Shown in pieces: positions 54,400 through 62,870 of a stretch of 62,870 nucleotides of DNA (position 1 is its first letter; each line of letters starts with the position of its first letter). The translations under genes were made by a program, and so were the position numbers. The stretch comes from Pelagibacterales bacterium SAG-MED22 (lineage in GTDB: Bacteria; Pseudomonadota; Alphaproteobacteria; Pelagibacterales; Pelagibacteraceae), in contig JACWDT010000007.1 in the NCBI GenBank assembly GCA_014653985.1, positions 1-62,870 on the forward strand, in the 5' to 3' direction. Below the pieces are notes generated by a model. The model did no database searches. It saw only the letters and a list, made by a program, of their open reading frames with translations, and was not told the origin of the DNA.

Positions 54400-55088
54400 T
54401 GCCTTCAAAAAGATTTAAAAAATTACCAGAAAAAACAAAAGATCTTAATGCTGAGATATTTGACAAATTGATACCAGAGTTAAAAAAAAATTGCACTACT
54501 AAATTTGATGAGTCTTTAGATTTAAGTTTTCAAATAAACAATAAACAAAAGAAAAGTGAAGTAAATATTAGAACAGTAGTTAATTTACCAGGTGGCACAG
54601 GTAAAAAAGTAAAAGTTGCTGTTGTTTGTGAAGATAATAAAGCACAAGAAGCTAAAGATGCTGGAGCGGATATTGTGGGTAGTGATGAGTTTGTTGAAAA
54701 AATTAAAGGTGGAGAATTAAATTTTGAAAAATTAATTTGTACACCTGGAATGATGGTAAAGCTTTCAAAATTAGGAAAAGTTTTAGGACCAAAAGGTTTA
54801 ATGCCAAATCCAAAACTTGGTTCTGTCTCTGATAATATTAAAGAGGCTGTAACAAATGCAAAATCAGGTCAAGTTGAAATTAGAAATGACAAAGACGGTA
54901 ATATAGGTGTAAGTATTGGTAAAAAATCTTTTACTGATGACCAATTAATGAAAAATTACAACGCTATATTAGAAACTTTAGAAAAAGAAAAATCAAATAA
55001 TACTCTAAAAGGGGATTTAATAAAAAATGTTTTTGCAACCTCAACAATGGGTGTTTCTTATAAAGTTAAATTAGGTAAGTCGATATAG
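54399..55088 (+). CDS. rplA: 50S ribosomal protein L1
   Basis: A 229-aa L1-stalk protein. Seen: KRFKKLPEKTKDLN at the start, VVNLPGGTGKKVKVAVV, CTPGMMVKLSKLGKVLGPKG, LMPNPKLGSV, and TSTMGVSYKVKL at the end. In other bacteria L1 represses its own operon. It follows rplK by 1-bp overlap. Confidence 0.98.
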   Translation: MPSKRFKKLPEKTKDLNAEIFDKLIPELKKNCTTKFDESLDLSFQINNKQKKSEVNIRTVVNLPGGTGKKVKVAVVCEDNKAQEAKDAGADIVGSDEFVEKIKGGELNFEKLICTPGMMVKLSKLGKVLGPKGLMPNPKLGSVSDNIKEAVTNAKSGQVEIRNDKDGNIGVSIGKKSFTDDQLMKNYNAILETLEKEKSNNTLKGDLIKNVFATSTMGVSYKVKLGKSI

Positions 55089-55090
55089 TT

Positions 55091-55612
55091 ATGATGAACA
55101 AAGATCAAAAGAAAAATTATATTGAAGAAATGACTTCAAAATTTGAGAATAGTAAAGCTGTCATGGTTACTCATTATCAAGGTTTAACTATGACTCAATT
55201 AGATGATTTAAGAGCAAAAATGAGAGAGCATGGAATTGTTTTTAAAATCACCAAAAATAGAATTACTAAACTTGCATTAGAAAAAACTAAATGTAAAGAT
55301 TTGACTAATTTGTTTACTGGTCCAACAGCTGTTGCATTTGGTGAAGATGCAATCATGTCAGCAAGGATTCTCTCAAAATTTGCAAAAGATAACGAAAATT
55401 TAAAATTAATTGGCGGCATAATGGATAATGAAGTCCTAGATCAGACTGGTGTCCAAAATGTAGCAAGTTTGCCAACTTTAGATGAAGCTAGAGCTAATAT
55501 TGTGGGTATTTTAAATGCACCTGCATCTAAATTAATAAGCATTTTACTTGCACATTCGGAAAAAATGAGTAGTTTGACCGCAGAAAATTCTGAAACACAA
55601 CCCAAAGAGTAA
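55091..55612 (+). CDS. rplJ: 50S ribosomal protein L10
   Basis: A 173-aa stalk-base protein. Seen: [49 protein letters not shown], and a C-terminal helix [15 protein letters not shown] that binds L7/L12 dimers. The ATG-ATG start gives two possible first residues. It lies 2 bp after rplA. Confidence 0.97.
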   Translation: MMNKDQKKNYIEEMTSKFENSKAVMVTHYQGLTMTQLDDLRAKMREHGIVFKITKNRITKLALEKTKCKDLTNLFTGPTAVAFGEDAIMSARILSKFAKDNENLKLIGGIMDNEVLDQTGVQNVASLPTLDEARANIVGILNAPASKLISILLAHSEKMSSLTAENSETQPKE

Positions 55613-55617
55613 TTAAT

Positions 55618-55983
55618 ATGCCAGACCTTAACAAAATTATTGAAGATCTTTCAAGTTTAACAGTTGCGGAAGCAGCTGAACTTTCAAAACAGTTAGAAGA
55701 AAAATGGGGTGTAACTCCAATGGCCGCAGCAGCTCCAGCAGCAGCAGGTGGTGCAGAAGCAGCTGAAGAAAAAGATGATTTTACTATCATGTTAGTTTCT
55801 GCTGGTGATAAAAAAATTAATGTCATTAAAGAAGTAAGAGCAGTTACTTCATTAGGATTAAAAGAAGCTAAAGATCTAGTAGAGGGAGCACCAAAAGAAG
55901 TTAAATCTGGTGTTAATAAAAAAGAAGCTGAAGAGATTAAAGCTAAGTTAGAAGCTGCAGGCGCTAAAGTAGAACTTAAATAA
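55618..55983 (+). CDS. rplL: 50S ribosomal protein L7/L12
   Basis: A 121-aa stalk protein that recruits translation factors. Seen: an N-terminal dimerisation domain ([20 protein letters not shown]), an Ala-rich hinge (residues about 38-52), and the C-terminal domain [20 protein letters not shown] and [17 protein letters not shown]. It is separated from rpoB by a 56-bp gap that contains a hairpin. Confidence 0.98.
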   Translation: MPDLNKIIEDLSSLTVAEAAELSKQLEEKWGVTPMAAAAPAAAGGAEAAEEKDDFTIMLVSAGDKKINVIKEVRAVTSLGLKEAKDLVEGAPKEVKSGVNKKEAEEIKAKLEAAGAKVELK

Positions 55984-56002
55984 ATTAATAAGAAAGAATT
56001 CA

Positions 56003-56028
56003 AATACTGATTATTTTTAATCAGTATT
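56003..56028 (+). promoter_or_regulatory. rplL-rpoB intercistronic hairpin
   Basis: A perfect 11-bp stem, AATACTGATTA (56003-56013) with TAATCAGTATT (56018-56028), around a TTTT loop, 11 bases before the rpoB ATG. No T-tract follows. It sits where other bacteria have an attenuator or RNase III site that lowers rpoBC relative to the ribosomal proteins. Confidence 0.65.
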
Positions 56029-56039
56029 AATAAATATAA

Positions 56040-59000
56040 ATGCAATTATCTTTTACTGAAAAGAAAAATATAAGAAAAAGTTTTGGAAAACTAAAAGAAA
56101 GTTTGTCAATACCAAATTTAATAGAAGTTCAAAAAAACTCATATAAAGAATTAACTGAATTTAATTCTGAAGCTGCAGATTTAACTAAAGGGTTTGATAG
56201 GGTTTTTAAAAGTATATTTCCTATTGAAGATTTAAACGATAAAGCAACATTAGAATATGTTTCATATAGATTAGAAAAACCAAAATTTGATGTTGACGAA
56301 TGTATTACTAGAGGACTTACTTACTCATCAGCTTTAAAGTGTACTTTAAGATTAGTTGTTTATGAAATAGATCAAGATAACAACACTAAAGATATTTTGT
56401 CCGCTAAAGAACAAGAAGTTTACATGGGTGAAGTTCCAATGATGACAAATAGTGGAACGTTTATTACTAATGGTGTTCAACGTGTCGTAGTGAACCAGAT
56501 GCATAGAAGTCCTGGTGTTTTCTTTGATCATGACAAAGGTAAAACTCACGCAAGTGGTAAACTTTTATTTAATTGTCGAGTAATACCAAACAGAGGATCT
56601 TGGTTAGATTTTGAATACGATGTTAAAGATTTTTTGTATTTTAAAATAGACAGAAAAAAGAAAATTTTTGCATCCACTTTACTTTTAGCACTTGGATATA
56701 CTAAAGCAGAAATTGCAGACGAGTTTTATGAAAATGAACATTACATTTATGACGCAAAAACAGAAAAATGGAAAACAAAATTTAACCCTGAAAATTATAA
56801 AGCCAAAAACTTTGCTGAAGAAGTAATCGACGCAAAAACTGGTAAAGTTGTAATAAAACTAGGTGATAAAATTAATTTCTTAAATGCTAAAAAATTAGCA
56901 AATGATGGATTAAAAGATATTTTAGTTTCAAGAGAGTCATTATTTGGTAAAATTTTACATAGAGACATCAAAGTTAACGATGAAGATGAGGGAACATTTA
57001 AAATTGGTACTGAATTAAATGACACAGTAATTCAACAAATATTAGACGCAAATATTCACTCAATTCAGATTTCAGTTACAAACTCAATTAATAAAGGTCC
57101 TTATTTGCTTACTACAATTTTGAATGACAAAAATAATTCAAAAGAGGAGGCAATAACTGAAGTTTATAAAATGTTAAGACCTGGTGAGCCACCAACAATA
57201 GAAATTGCTACTCAGATATTTAATAATTTATTTTTCAGCTCAGACAGATACGATTTATCTGATGTCGGAAGAGTGAAAATGAATTCTAGATTAAATCAAG
57301 AATGTTCTGATAAAATTACGATACTAAGAAATGATGACATCATAGCGATTGTTCATAAAATGTTAGATTTAAGAGATGGTAAAGATGAAGTTGATGATAT
57401 TGACCACTTAGGAAATAGGAGAGTTCGTTCTGTAGGTGAGTTGGTTGAAAATCAAGCACGTATTGGTGTTTATAGAATGGAAAGAGCAATCAAAGAAAAG
57501 ATGACCACTTTAGATGTAGAGTCTGCAATGCCACAAGATCTTATTAATGCAAAACCTTTAACAGTTTCTTTAAAAGATTTTTTTGCAAGCTCACAACTTT
57601 CACAATTCATGGATCAAACTAATCCTCTGTCTGAAATAACTCACAAAAGAAGAGTATCAGCATTAGGACCAGGTGGTCTTACTAGAGAGAGAGCAGGATT
57701 TGAAGTTCGTGATGTTCACCCAACTCATTATGGTAGAATTTGTCCAATCGAAACTCCAGAAGGACCAAACATTGGTTTAATTAACAGTTTATCTACCTAT
57801 GCAAAAATTAATAAGTATGGTTTTATTGAAAGTCCTTATAAAAAAGTTAAAGACGGAGTTGTTCAAGACAAAGTGGAATATCTTTCTGCTATGGAAGAAA
57901 CTAAATACACTATTGCACAAGCAAATACTAAACTTGATAAGAATGGAAAAATTATAGAGGATTTAGTTTCGTGCAGACAAAACTTAAACTTTCTTTTATC
58001 TAAGCCAGATACAATTGATTATATTGATGTTTCACCTAAACAACTTGTTTCAGTTGCAGCGTCTTTAATTCCTTTTTTAGAAAATGATGACGCTAACAGA
58101 GCTCTTATGGGTTCAAACATGATGAGACAGGCTGTTCCATTATTAAAACCAGAGTCACCACTTGTTGGAACAGGCATTGAAAGTGATGTTGCGCTAGACT
58201 CTGGTGTTACAATTGTTGCAAAAAGAGATGGTATTGTTGATAAAATTGATGGAAAAAGAATTGTTATTAAGGTAACCGAAGAAACAGAATTTAGTGAGTC
58301 TGGAGTTGATATTTACAATCTTCAAAAATTTAAAAGATCAAATCAAAATACCTGCATCAATCAAAGACCTTTAGTTAGAGTTGGTGATAAAGTTAAATCA
58401 GGAGATATAATTGCAGATGGTCCATCAACAAAATTAGGTGAATTAGCATTAGGAAAAAATGTGACTGTAGCTTTTATGCCTTGGCAAGGTTACAATTTTG
58501 AAGACTCTATCCTAATTTCAGAAAGATGTGTAACTGATGACGTATTTACATCAGTTCATATTGAAGAATATGAAATTATGGCAAGAGACACAAAATTAGG
58601 TGAAGAAGAAATTACAAGAGATATTCCAAATGTTAATGAAGAAGCCTTAAAAAACCTTGATGAATCAGGTGTAGTTTATATTGGTGCAGAAGTAAACGCA
58701 GGAGATATTTTAGTTGGAAAAGTTACTCCAAAAGGTGACTCAGCATCAGGTCCTGAAGAAAAATTATTAAGATCAATATTCGGTGAAAAAGCTATTGACG
58801 TAACTGATACATCTTTGAGAATGTCTAGAGGAAGTAGTGGAACAATTGTCGATGTAAGAGTTTTTAATAGACATGGTATTGAAAAAGATGAAAGATCAAT
58901 AACTATAGAAAGAGCTGAAATTGAGGAAGTTCAGCAAGATAAAATAGTTGAAGAAGAAATTTTAGAAAGAAGTATCAAGCAAAGAGCAGGTCAAATTTTA

Positions 59001-60128
59001 TCCGGAACATCATTAGCTAAAAAAGTTAAAGATTTAGCTGAAGGGACAAAACTAGACTTTGAGGCTATAAGCAATCTTCCAATTAATGATGTTTTCAAAA
59101 TTTCAAATGGAAATTCAGCAAATGAAACAACTCTTTTGCAGTTAAAAGACCAGTATAATAAAGCAAAACAAGATATTACTGAGAGGTTTGAAGATAAAGT
59201 TCTTAAAATTAGAAGTGGAGACGATCTACTTCCAAGCGTAATGAAAATGGTAAAAGTTTTTGTTGCTATCAAAAGAAGATTAAGACCTGGTGACAAAATG
59301 TCTGGAAGACATGGTAACAAGGGTGTAGTTAGTAAAATTGTTCCAGTTGAGGATATGCCATACCGTGAAGATGGTAGACCTGTTGACATAGTTCTTAATC
59401 CACTAGGTGTTCCTAGTAGGATGAATGTAGGTCAAATTTTAGAAACTCACCTAGGTTGGGCTTGCAAAGAATTTGGGGAAGAAGTTAAGAAATTAGTAAA
59501 TGAGAACAGTAAAAAAATTGAAAAAACTGAGAAAATCGCAAGTTTTTTAAAATCTGTTTATGGAGAGGAAATCTTTAACGATAAAGTTGATAAATTAAGC
59601 AAGAATGAATTTAAAGATTTATGTGAAAATTTACAAAACGGAATAGCAATCTCAACTCCAGTATTTGATGGAGCTAAAGAAAAAAATGTTACTGAAATGC
59701 TTGAATTAGCAAAATTACCAGGCTCTGGTCAAACATATTTATGGGATGGTAGAACAGGTGAGAAATTCGATAGACCAGTAACAGTTGGAATTATTTATAT
59801 GTTAAAACTTCATCATTTAGTTGAAGATAAAATACACGCAAGATCAACAGGGCCTTACAGTTTGGTTACACAACAGCCACTTGGAGGTAAAGCTCAACTT
59901 GGTGGTCAAAGATTTGGTGAAATGGAAGTCTGGGCGCTGGAAGCCTATGGTGCTTCATACACCCTTCAAGAAATTTTGACGGTTAAGTCTGATGACGTAG
60001 CTGGTAGGGTTAAAGTTTACGAGACAATAGTTAAAGGCGAGGAGAACTTTGAGTCAGGTATTCCAGAGTCCTTTAACGTATTGGTTAAAGAAATTAAATC
60101 ATTAGCATTAAACGTGGAGCTTAATTAA
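56040..60128 (+). CDS. rpoB: RNA polymerase beta subunit
   Basis: A 1362-aa catalytic subunit of RNA polymerase. Seen: [14 protein letters not shown] at the start, [21 protein letters not shown], the rifampicin-region motif [57 protein letters not shown], and [19 protein letters not shown]. Length is normal. No Shine-Dalgarno sequence is evident before the ATG. rpoC follows at once with no gap. Confidence 0.98.
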   Translation: MQLSFTEKKNIRKSFGKLKESLSIPNLIEVQKNSYKELTEFNSEAADLTKGFDRVFKSIFPIEDLNDKATLEYVSYRLEKPKFDVDECITRGLTYSSALKCTLRLVVYEIDQDNNTKDILSAKEQEVYMGEVPMMTNSGTFITNGVQRVVVNQMHRSPGVFFDHDKGKTHASGKLLFNCRVIPNRGSWLDFEYDVKDFLYFKIDRKKKIFASTLLLALGYTKAEIADEFYENEHYIYDAKTEKWKTKFNPENYKAKNFAEEVIDAKTGKVVIKLGDKINFLNAKKLANDGLKDILVSRESLFGKILHRDIKVNDEDEGTFKIGTELNDTVIQQILDANIHSIQISVTNSINKGPYLLTTILNDKNNSKEEAITEVYKMLRPGEPPTIEIATQIFNNLFFSSDRYDLSDVGRVKMNSRLNQECSDKITILRNDDIIAIVHKMLDLRDGKDEVDDIDHLGNRRVRSVGELVENQARIGVYRMERAIKEKMTTLDVESAMPQDLINAKPLTVSLKDFFASSQLSQFMDQTNPLSEITHKRRVSALGPGGLTRERAGFEVRDVHPTHYGRICPIETPEGPNIGLINSLSTYAKINKYGFIESPYKKVKDGVVQDKVEYLSAMEETKYTIAQANTKLDKNGKIIEDLVSCRQNLNFLLSKPDTIDYIDVSPKQLVSVAASLIPFLENDDANRALMGSNMMRQAVPLLKPESPLVGTGIESDVALDSGVTIVAKRDGIVDKIDGKRIVIKVTEETEFSESGVDIYNLQKFKRSNQNTCINQRPLVRVGDKVKSGDIIADGPSTKLGELALGKNVTVAFMPWQGYNFEDSILISERCVTDDVFTSVHIEEYEIMARDTKLGEEEITRDIPNVNEEALKNLDESGVVYIGAEVNAGDILVGKVTPKGDSASGPEEKLLRSIFGEKAIDVTDTSLRMSRGSSGTIVDVRVFNRHGIEKDERSITIERAEIEEVQQDKIVEEEILERSIKQRAGQILSGTSLAKKVKDLAEGTKLDFEAISNLPINDVFKISNGNSANETTLLQLKDQYNKAKQDITERFEDKVLKIRSGDDLLPSVMKMVKVFVAIKRRLRPGDKMSGRHGNKGVVSKIVPVEDMPYREDGRPVDIVLNPLGVPSRMNVGQILETHLGWACKEFGEEVKKLVNENSKKIEKTEKIASFLKSVYGEEIFNDKVDKLSKNEFKDLCENLQNGIAISTPVFDGAKEKNVTEMLELAKLPGSGQTYLWDGRTGEKFDRPVTVGIIYMLKLHHLVEDKIHARSTGPYSLVTQQPLGGKAQLGGQRFGEMEVWALEAYGASYTLQEILTVKSDDVAGRVKVYETIVKGEENFESGIPESFNVLVKEIKSLALNVELN

Positions 60129-62870
60129 ATGAAAAAAGAATTAACAGATTTATTTAAAAATACTGAGATATCTGAAGCTCAAAATTTTAATAGTATTAAA
60201 ATTTCTTTAGCTAGTCCTGAAAAAATTAAATCATGGACTTATGGTGAAATTAAAAAACCTGAAACGATAAACTATAGAACTTTCAGACCTGAAAAAGATG
60301 GTTTATTTTGTGCTAGAATTTTTGGTCCAATTAAAGACTATGAATGTTTGTGTGGAAAATATAAACGAATGAAATTTAGAGGAATTATTTGTGAGAAATG
60401 TGGTGTTGAGGTTACAAAATCAAATGTAAGAAGAGAGAGAATGGGCCATATTAATCTTGCTACACCAGTAGCACACATATGGTTTTTAAAATCACTGCCT
60501 AGTAGAATTGCTCTAGCTGTTGATATGAAGCTCAAAGAAATAGAACGAGTTCTTTATTTTGAGAATTTTATTGTCATAGAACCTGGTTTAACTGGTCTAC
60601 AAAAAAATCAATTATTAAATGAAGAAGAATTAGCCAAATATCAAGATGAGTTTGGTGAAGAATCGTTTACTGCAGGAATAGGTGCCGAAGCTGTTCTTGA
60701 GATGCTTAAAAATTTAGATTTAGAAGAAGAGAAAAAAAATTTAGTAAATTTTATTAAAGAAACAAAATCAAAAGTTAATGAGGAAAGAGCTATTAAAAGA
60801 TTAAAACTTGTAGAGTCATTTATTGAGACCGGCCAAAAACCAGAATGGATGATTATGACAGTCGTTCCTGTAATTCCACCAGAACTGAGACCACTTGTTC
60901 CATTAGATGGGGGTAGATTTGCAACTTCTGATCTGAATGATCTTTATAGAAGAGTAATCAATAGAAATAATAGATTAAAAAGATTAATGGATCTTAAAGC
61001 TCCAGACATTATTGTTCGTAATGAGAAAAGAATGCTTCAAGAATCTGTTGATGCATTATTTGATAACGGAAGAAGAGGAAGAGTAATTACTGGTACTGGA
61101 AAAAGACCCCTTAAATCACTTGCTGAAATGCTTAAAGGTAAGCAGGGTAGATTTAGACAAAACTTATTGGGAAAACGTGTAGATTACTCTGGTAGATCTG
61201 TAATCGTTGTTGGTCCTGATTTAAAACTACATGAATGTGGTTTACCAAAAAAAATGGCCCTAGAATTATTTAAACCATTTTTATACGCAAGATTAAACAA
61301 ATTAGGTTTAGCCTCAACAATTAAACAGGCAAAAAAACTTGTTGAAAAAGAAACAAATGCAGTTTGGGATGCACTTGAGTTAATTGTAAGAGAACACCCT
61401 GTGTTATTAAATAGAGCTCCAACACTTCATAGACTTGGTGTTCAAGCTTTTGAACCAAAATTAATTGAGGGTGATGCAATTGAACTTCATCCTTTGACAT
61501 GTGCAGCCTTTAATGCTGATTTTGATGGTGACCAGATGGCTGTACACGTGCCGCTAAGTTTAGAGGCACAGTTAGAAGCAAGAATTTTAATGTTATCAAC
61601 TAACAACATTCTTTCACCTTCAAATGGTAAACCTATTATTGTTCCAAGTCAGGATATGATCTTAGGAATTTATTATCTTTCACAAGAACCAGTAACTGAC
61701 AAGGCAGCCGGTTACTTTGTTGATTCTGATCAAATCGAATTTGCATTATCTTCTGGTCAGATAAAGGTACACAGTACAATTATATCTAGATTTGAAACTA
61801 TTGATGATAAAGGAAATAAAAAATTTGAAAAATATACTTCAACAGCAGGAAGATTTTTGCTAGCAAATTTATTACCAAAAAATAGTAATATTAAATTCTC
61901 TTTAATAGATAGATTATTACCTAAAAAAGTAGTTTCAGAAATTATTGATATTGTTTTTAGGTTTTGTGGTCAAAAAACTACAGTTATATTTTGTGATAAG
62001 TTAAAAGATTTAGGATTTAAGCATGCATTTAAAGCTGGAATATCATTTGGTAAAGATGATCTGGTAATTCCTGAGAGTAAAACTCAATTAATTGATGATA
62101 CAAAAAAATTAATTGCTGACTATGAAACACAGTACGCAGAAGGATTAATTACAAGAGGTGAAAAGTACAACAAGGTTGTTGACGCTTGGTCTAAGTGTAC
62201 AGATAAAGTAGCTGGTGAAATGATGAAAGGTATTTCTGCAACTGAGAAAACATCAGATGGATTAAAAATTAATTCAGTATTCATGATGGCTGATAGTGGT
62301 GCAAGAGGTTCTGCTGCCCAAATGAAGCAATTAGCTGGAATGCGTGGTCTAATTGCTAAACCGTCTGGAGAAATTATTGAGAGTCCTATTATTTCTAACT
62401 TTAAGGAAGGTTTAACAGCCCTAGAATATTTTAATTCAACTCACGGAGCAAGAAAAGGTCTTGCTGATACTGCACTAAAGACTGCTAGTTCTGGTTATTT
62501 AACTAGAAGACTTTGCGATGTTGCACAGGACTTAACTATTACAAAAGTTAAATGTGATAATCCAGGATTTATTGAACTTTCAGAGATTTTAGAAGGTGGA
62601 AATGTTGTTGTTAGTTTGTCAGAAAGAGCGTTGGGAAGAGTAACAGCTGCAGATGTTAAAAACCCATTAAGCGGTGAAGTAATAATTAAAAAGGAAGAAA
62701 TGATAGATGAGGCTGGCTGCGATAAAATTGATGCTGCTGGTGTAAAATCAATTAAAGTTTATTCAGTAATGACATGTAGTTCAAAAGAAGGTGTTTGTGC
62801 AACATGTTATGGTAGAGATTTATCTAGAGGTAAGATGGTTCATGTTGGTGAAGCTATTGGTATGATATCT
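60129..62870 (+). CDS. rpoC: RNA polymerase beta' subunit (3' end beyond window)
   Basis: First 914 codons of beta'. The ATG at 60129 directly follows the rpoB stop. Seen: the N-terminal zinc-finger cysteines in [69 protein letters not shown], the catalytic Mg2+-binding NADFDGD (462-468), and [21 protein letters not shown] second Cys cluster begins near the window end ([13 protein letters not shown]). The frame stays open to the last base. Confidence 0.98.
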   Translation, partial: MKKELTDLFKNTEISEAQNFNSIKISLASPEKIKSWTYGEIKKPETINYRTFRPEKDGLFCARIFGPIKDYECLCGKYKRMKFRGIICEKCGVEVTKSNVRRERMGHINLATPVAHIWFLKSLPSRIALAVDMKLKEIERVLYFENFIVIEPGLTGLQKNQLLNEEELAKYQDEFGEESFTAGIGAEAVLEMLKNLDLEEEKKNLVNFIKETKSKVNEERAIKRLKLVESFIETGQKPEWMIMTVVPVIPPELRPLVPLDGGRFATSDLNDLYRRVINRNNRLKRLMDLKAPDIIVRNEKRMLQESVDALFDNGRRGRVITGTGKRPLKSLAEMLKGKQGRFRQNLLGKRVDYSGRSVIVVGPDLKLHECGLPKKMALELFKPFLYARLNKLGLASTIKQAKKLVEKETNAVWDALELIVREHPVLLNRAPTLHRLGVQAFEPKLIEGDAIELHPLTCAAFNADFDGDQMAVHVPLSLEAQLEARILMLSTNNILSPSNGKPIIVPSQDMILGIYYLSQEPVTDKAAGYFVDSDQIEFALSSGQIKVHSTIISRFETIDDKGNKKFEKYTSTAGRFLLANLLPKNSNIKFSLIDRLLPKKVVSEIIDIVFRFCGQKTTVIFCDKLKDLGFKHAFKAGISFGKDDLVIPESKTQLIDDTKKLIADYETQYAEGLITRGEKYNKVVDAWSKCTDKVAGEMMKGISATEKTSDGLKINSVFMMADSGARGSAAQMKQLAGMRGLIAKPSGEIIESPIISNFKEGLTALEYFNSTHGARKGLADTALKTASSGYLTRRLCDVAQDLTITKVKCDNPGFIELSEILEGGNVVVSLSERALGRVTAADVKNPLSGEVIIKKEEMIDEAGCDKIDAAGVKSIKVYSVMTCSSKEGVCATCYGRDLSRGKMVHVGEAIGMIS

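Noticed and set aside
55527..56045. Antisense open frame of 172 aa across rplL
   Set aside because: It lies opposite a well-identified ribosomal gene; Ala/Ser-rich composition reflects the rplL hinge codons.
58991..59389. Antisense open frame of 132 aa inside rpoB
   Set aside because: Shadow of a highly conserved gene, with no ribosome site or family features.

Overview
The window looks like a chromosomal segment of a streamlined, AT-rich marine alphaproteobacterium of the SAR11 (Pelagibacter) type. This is inferred from the strongly A/T-biased codons, intergenic gaps that are mostly 0-20 bp, many 1-bp and 4-bp gene overlaps, the alphaproteobacterial order purB-purC-purS-purQ-purL-bolA-grxD, and small-molecule transport and metabolism typical of oligotrophs. 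I could not run a taxonomic search. No rRNA operon, CRISPR array or insertion sequence was seen.

Layout. 1-3.0 kb: a 5'-incomplete aldehyde dehydrogenase with its DUF779 partner, a GYD-domain protein and a secreted zincin-like protein. 3.0-7.1 kb: a fumarylacetoacetase-family hydratase, a PNPOx-like flavoprotein, a 3-hydroxyisobutyrate-dehydrogenase-family enzyme, an MFS carrier and rpoZ. 7.1-14.4 kb: a class III CoA-transferase divergent from a TRAP transporter (dctPQM) that runs into dusA, a TauE/SafE permease and malonyl-CoA decarboxylase, which together suggest a malonate-type module. 14.4-19.9 kb: phosphomannomutase/phosphoglucomutase, then nrdAB behind a perfect alphaproteobacterial LexA-type box. 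19.9-24.2 kb: the propionate (2-methylcitrate) genes prpD-prpB-prpC and a phosphoglycolate-phosphatase-like HAD. 24.2-33.4 kb: a GlmU with only its acetyltransferase half, then glmS, class II DAHP synthase, nadE, cysS, cimA, a DUF1989 protein and trmJ. 33.4-41.3 kb: rpsD, facing a nine-gene minus-strand operon sfsA-map-purB-purC-purS-purQ-purL-bolA-grxD. 41.4-43.8 kb: a CinA-like protein, a gamma-glutamylcyclotransferase-like protein and a SAF-domain dehydrogenase. 43.8-47.1 kb: a three-gene cluster for making and hydrolysing a glycosylglycerate osmolyte.

47.17-49.07 kb is the most unusual part. An 87-bp direct repeat (one mismatch) containing the promoter -10 region and 5' half of tRNA-Leu(UAA) brackets about 1.7 kb. 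Inside are a secreted YSYGNS-repeat protein, two unrecognised proteins in tandem, and a pair of tandem ACCAGCACA motifs near each end. The left copy is a broken tRNA-Leu and the right copy is the intact gene. This fits a mini-integrative island without an integrase that rebuilds its tRNA target and supplies it with a new promoter. The 370 bp between 47119 and 47488 hold no intact gene: they contain the old tRNA promoter, the left repeat with the tRNA remnant, the left motif pair, and otherwise nothing I recognise.

49.1-62.9 kb: nadK starting 4 nt after the tRNA, a GST, a 45-aa membrane peptide, tRNA-Thr, rlmB, then the conserved block tRNA-Tyr, tRNA-Gly, tuf, tRNA-Trp, secE, nusG, rplK, rplA, rplJ, rplL, rpoB and rpoC (cut by the window edge). 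Several genes (rpoZ, rpsD, perhaps cinA) have good promoters so close to the ATG that their mRNAs may be leaderless or nearly so.
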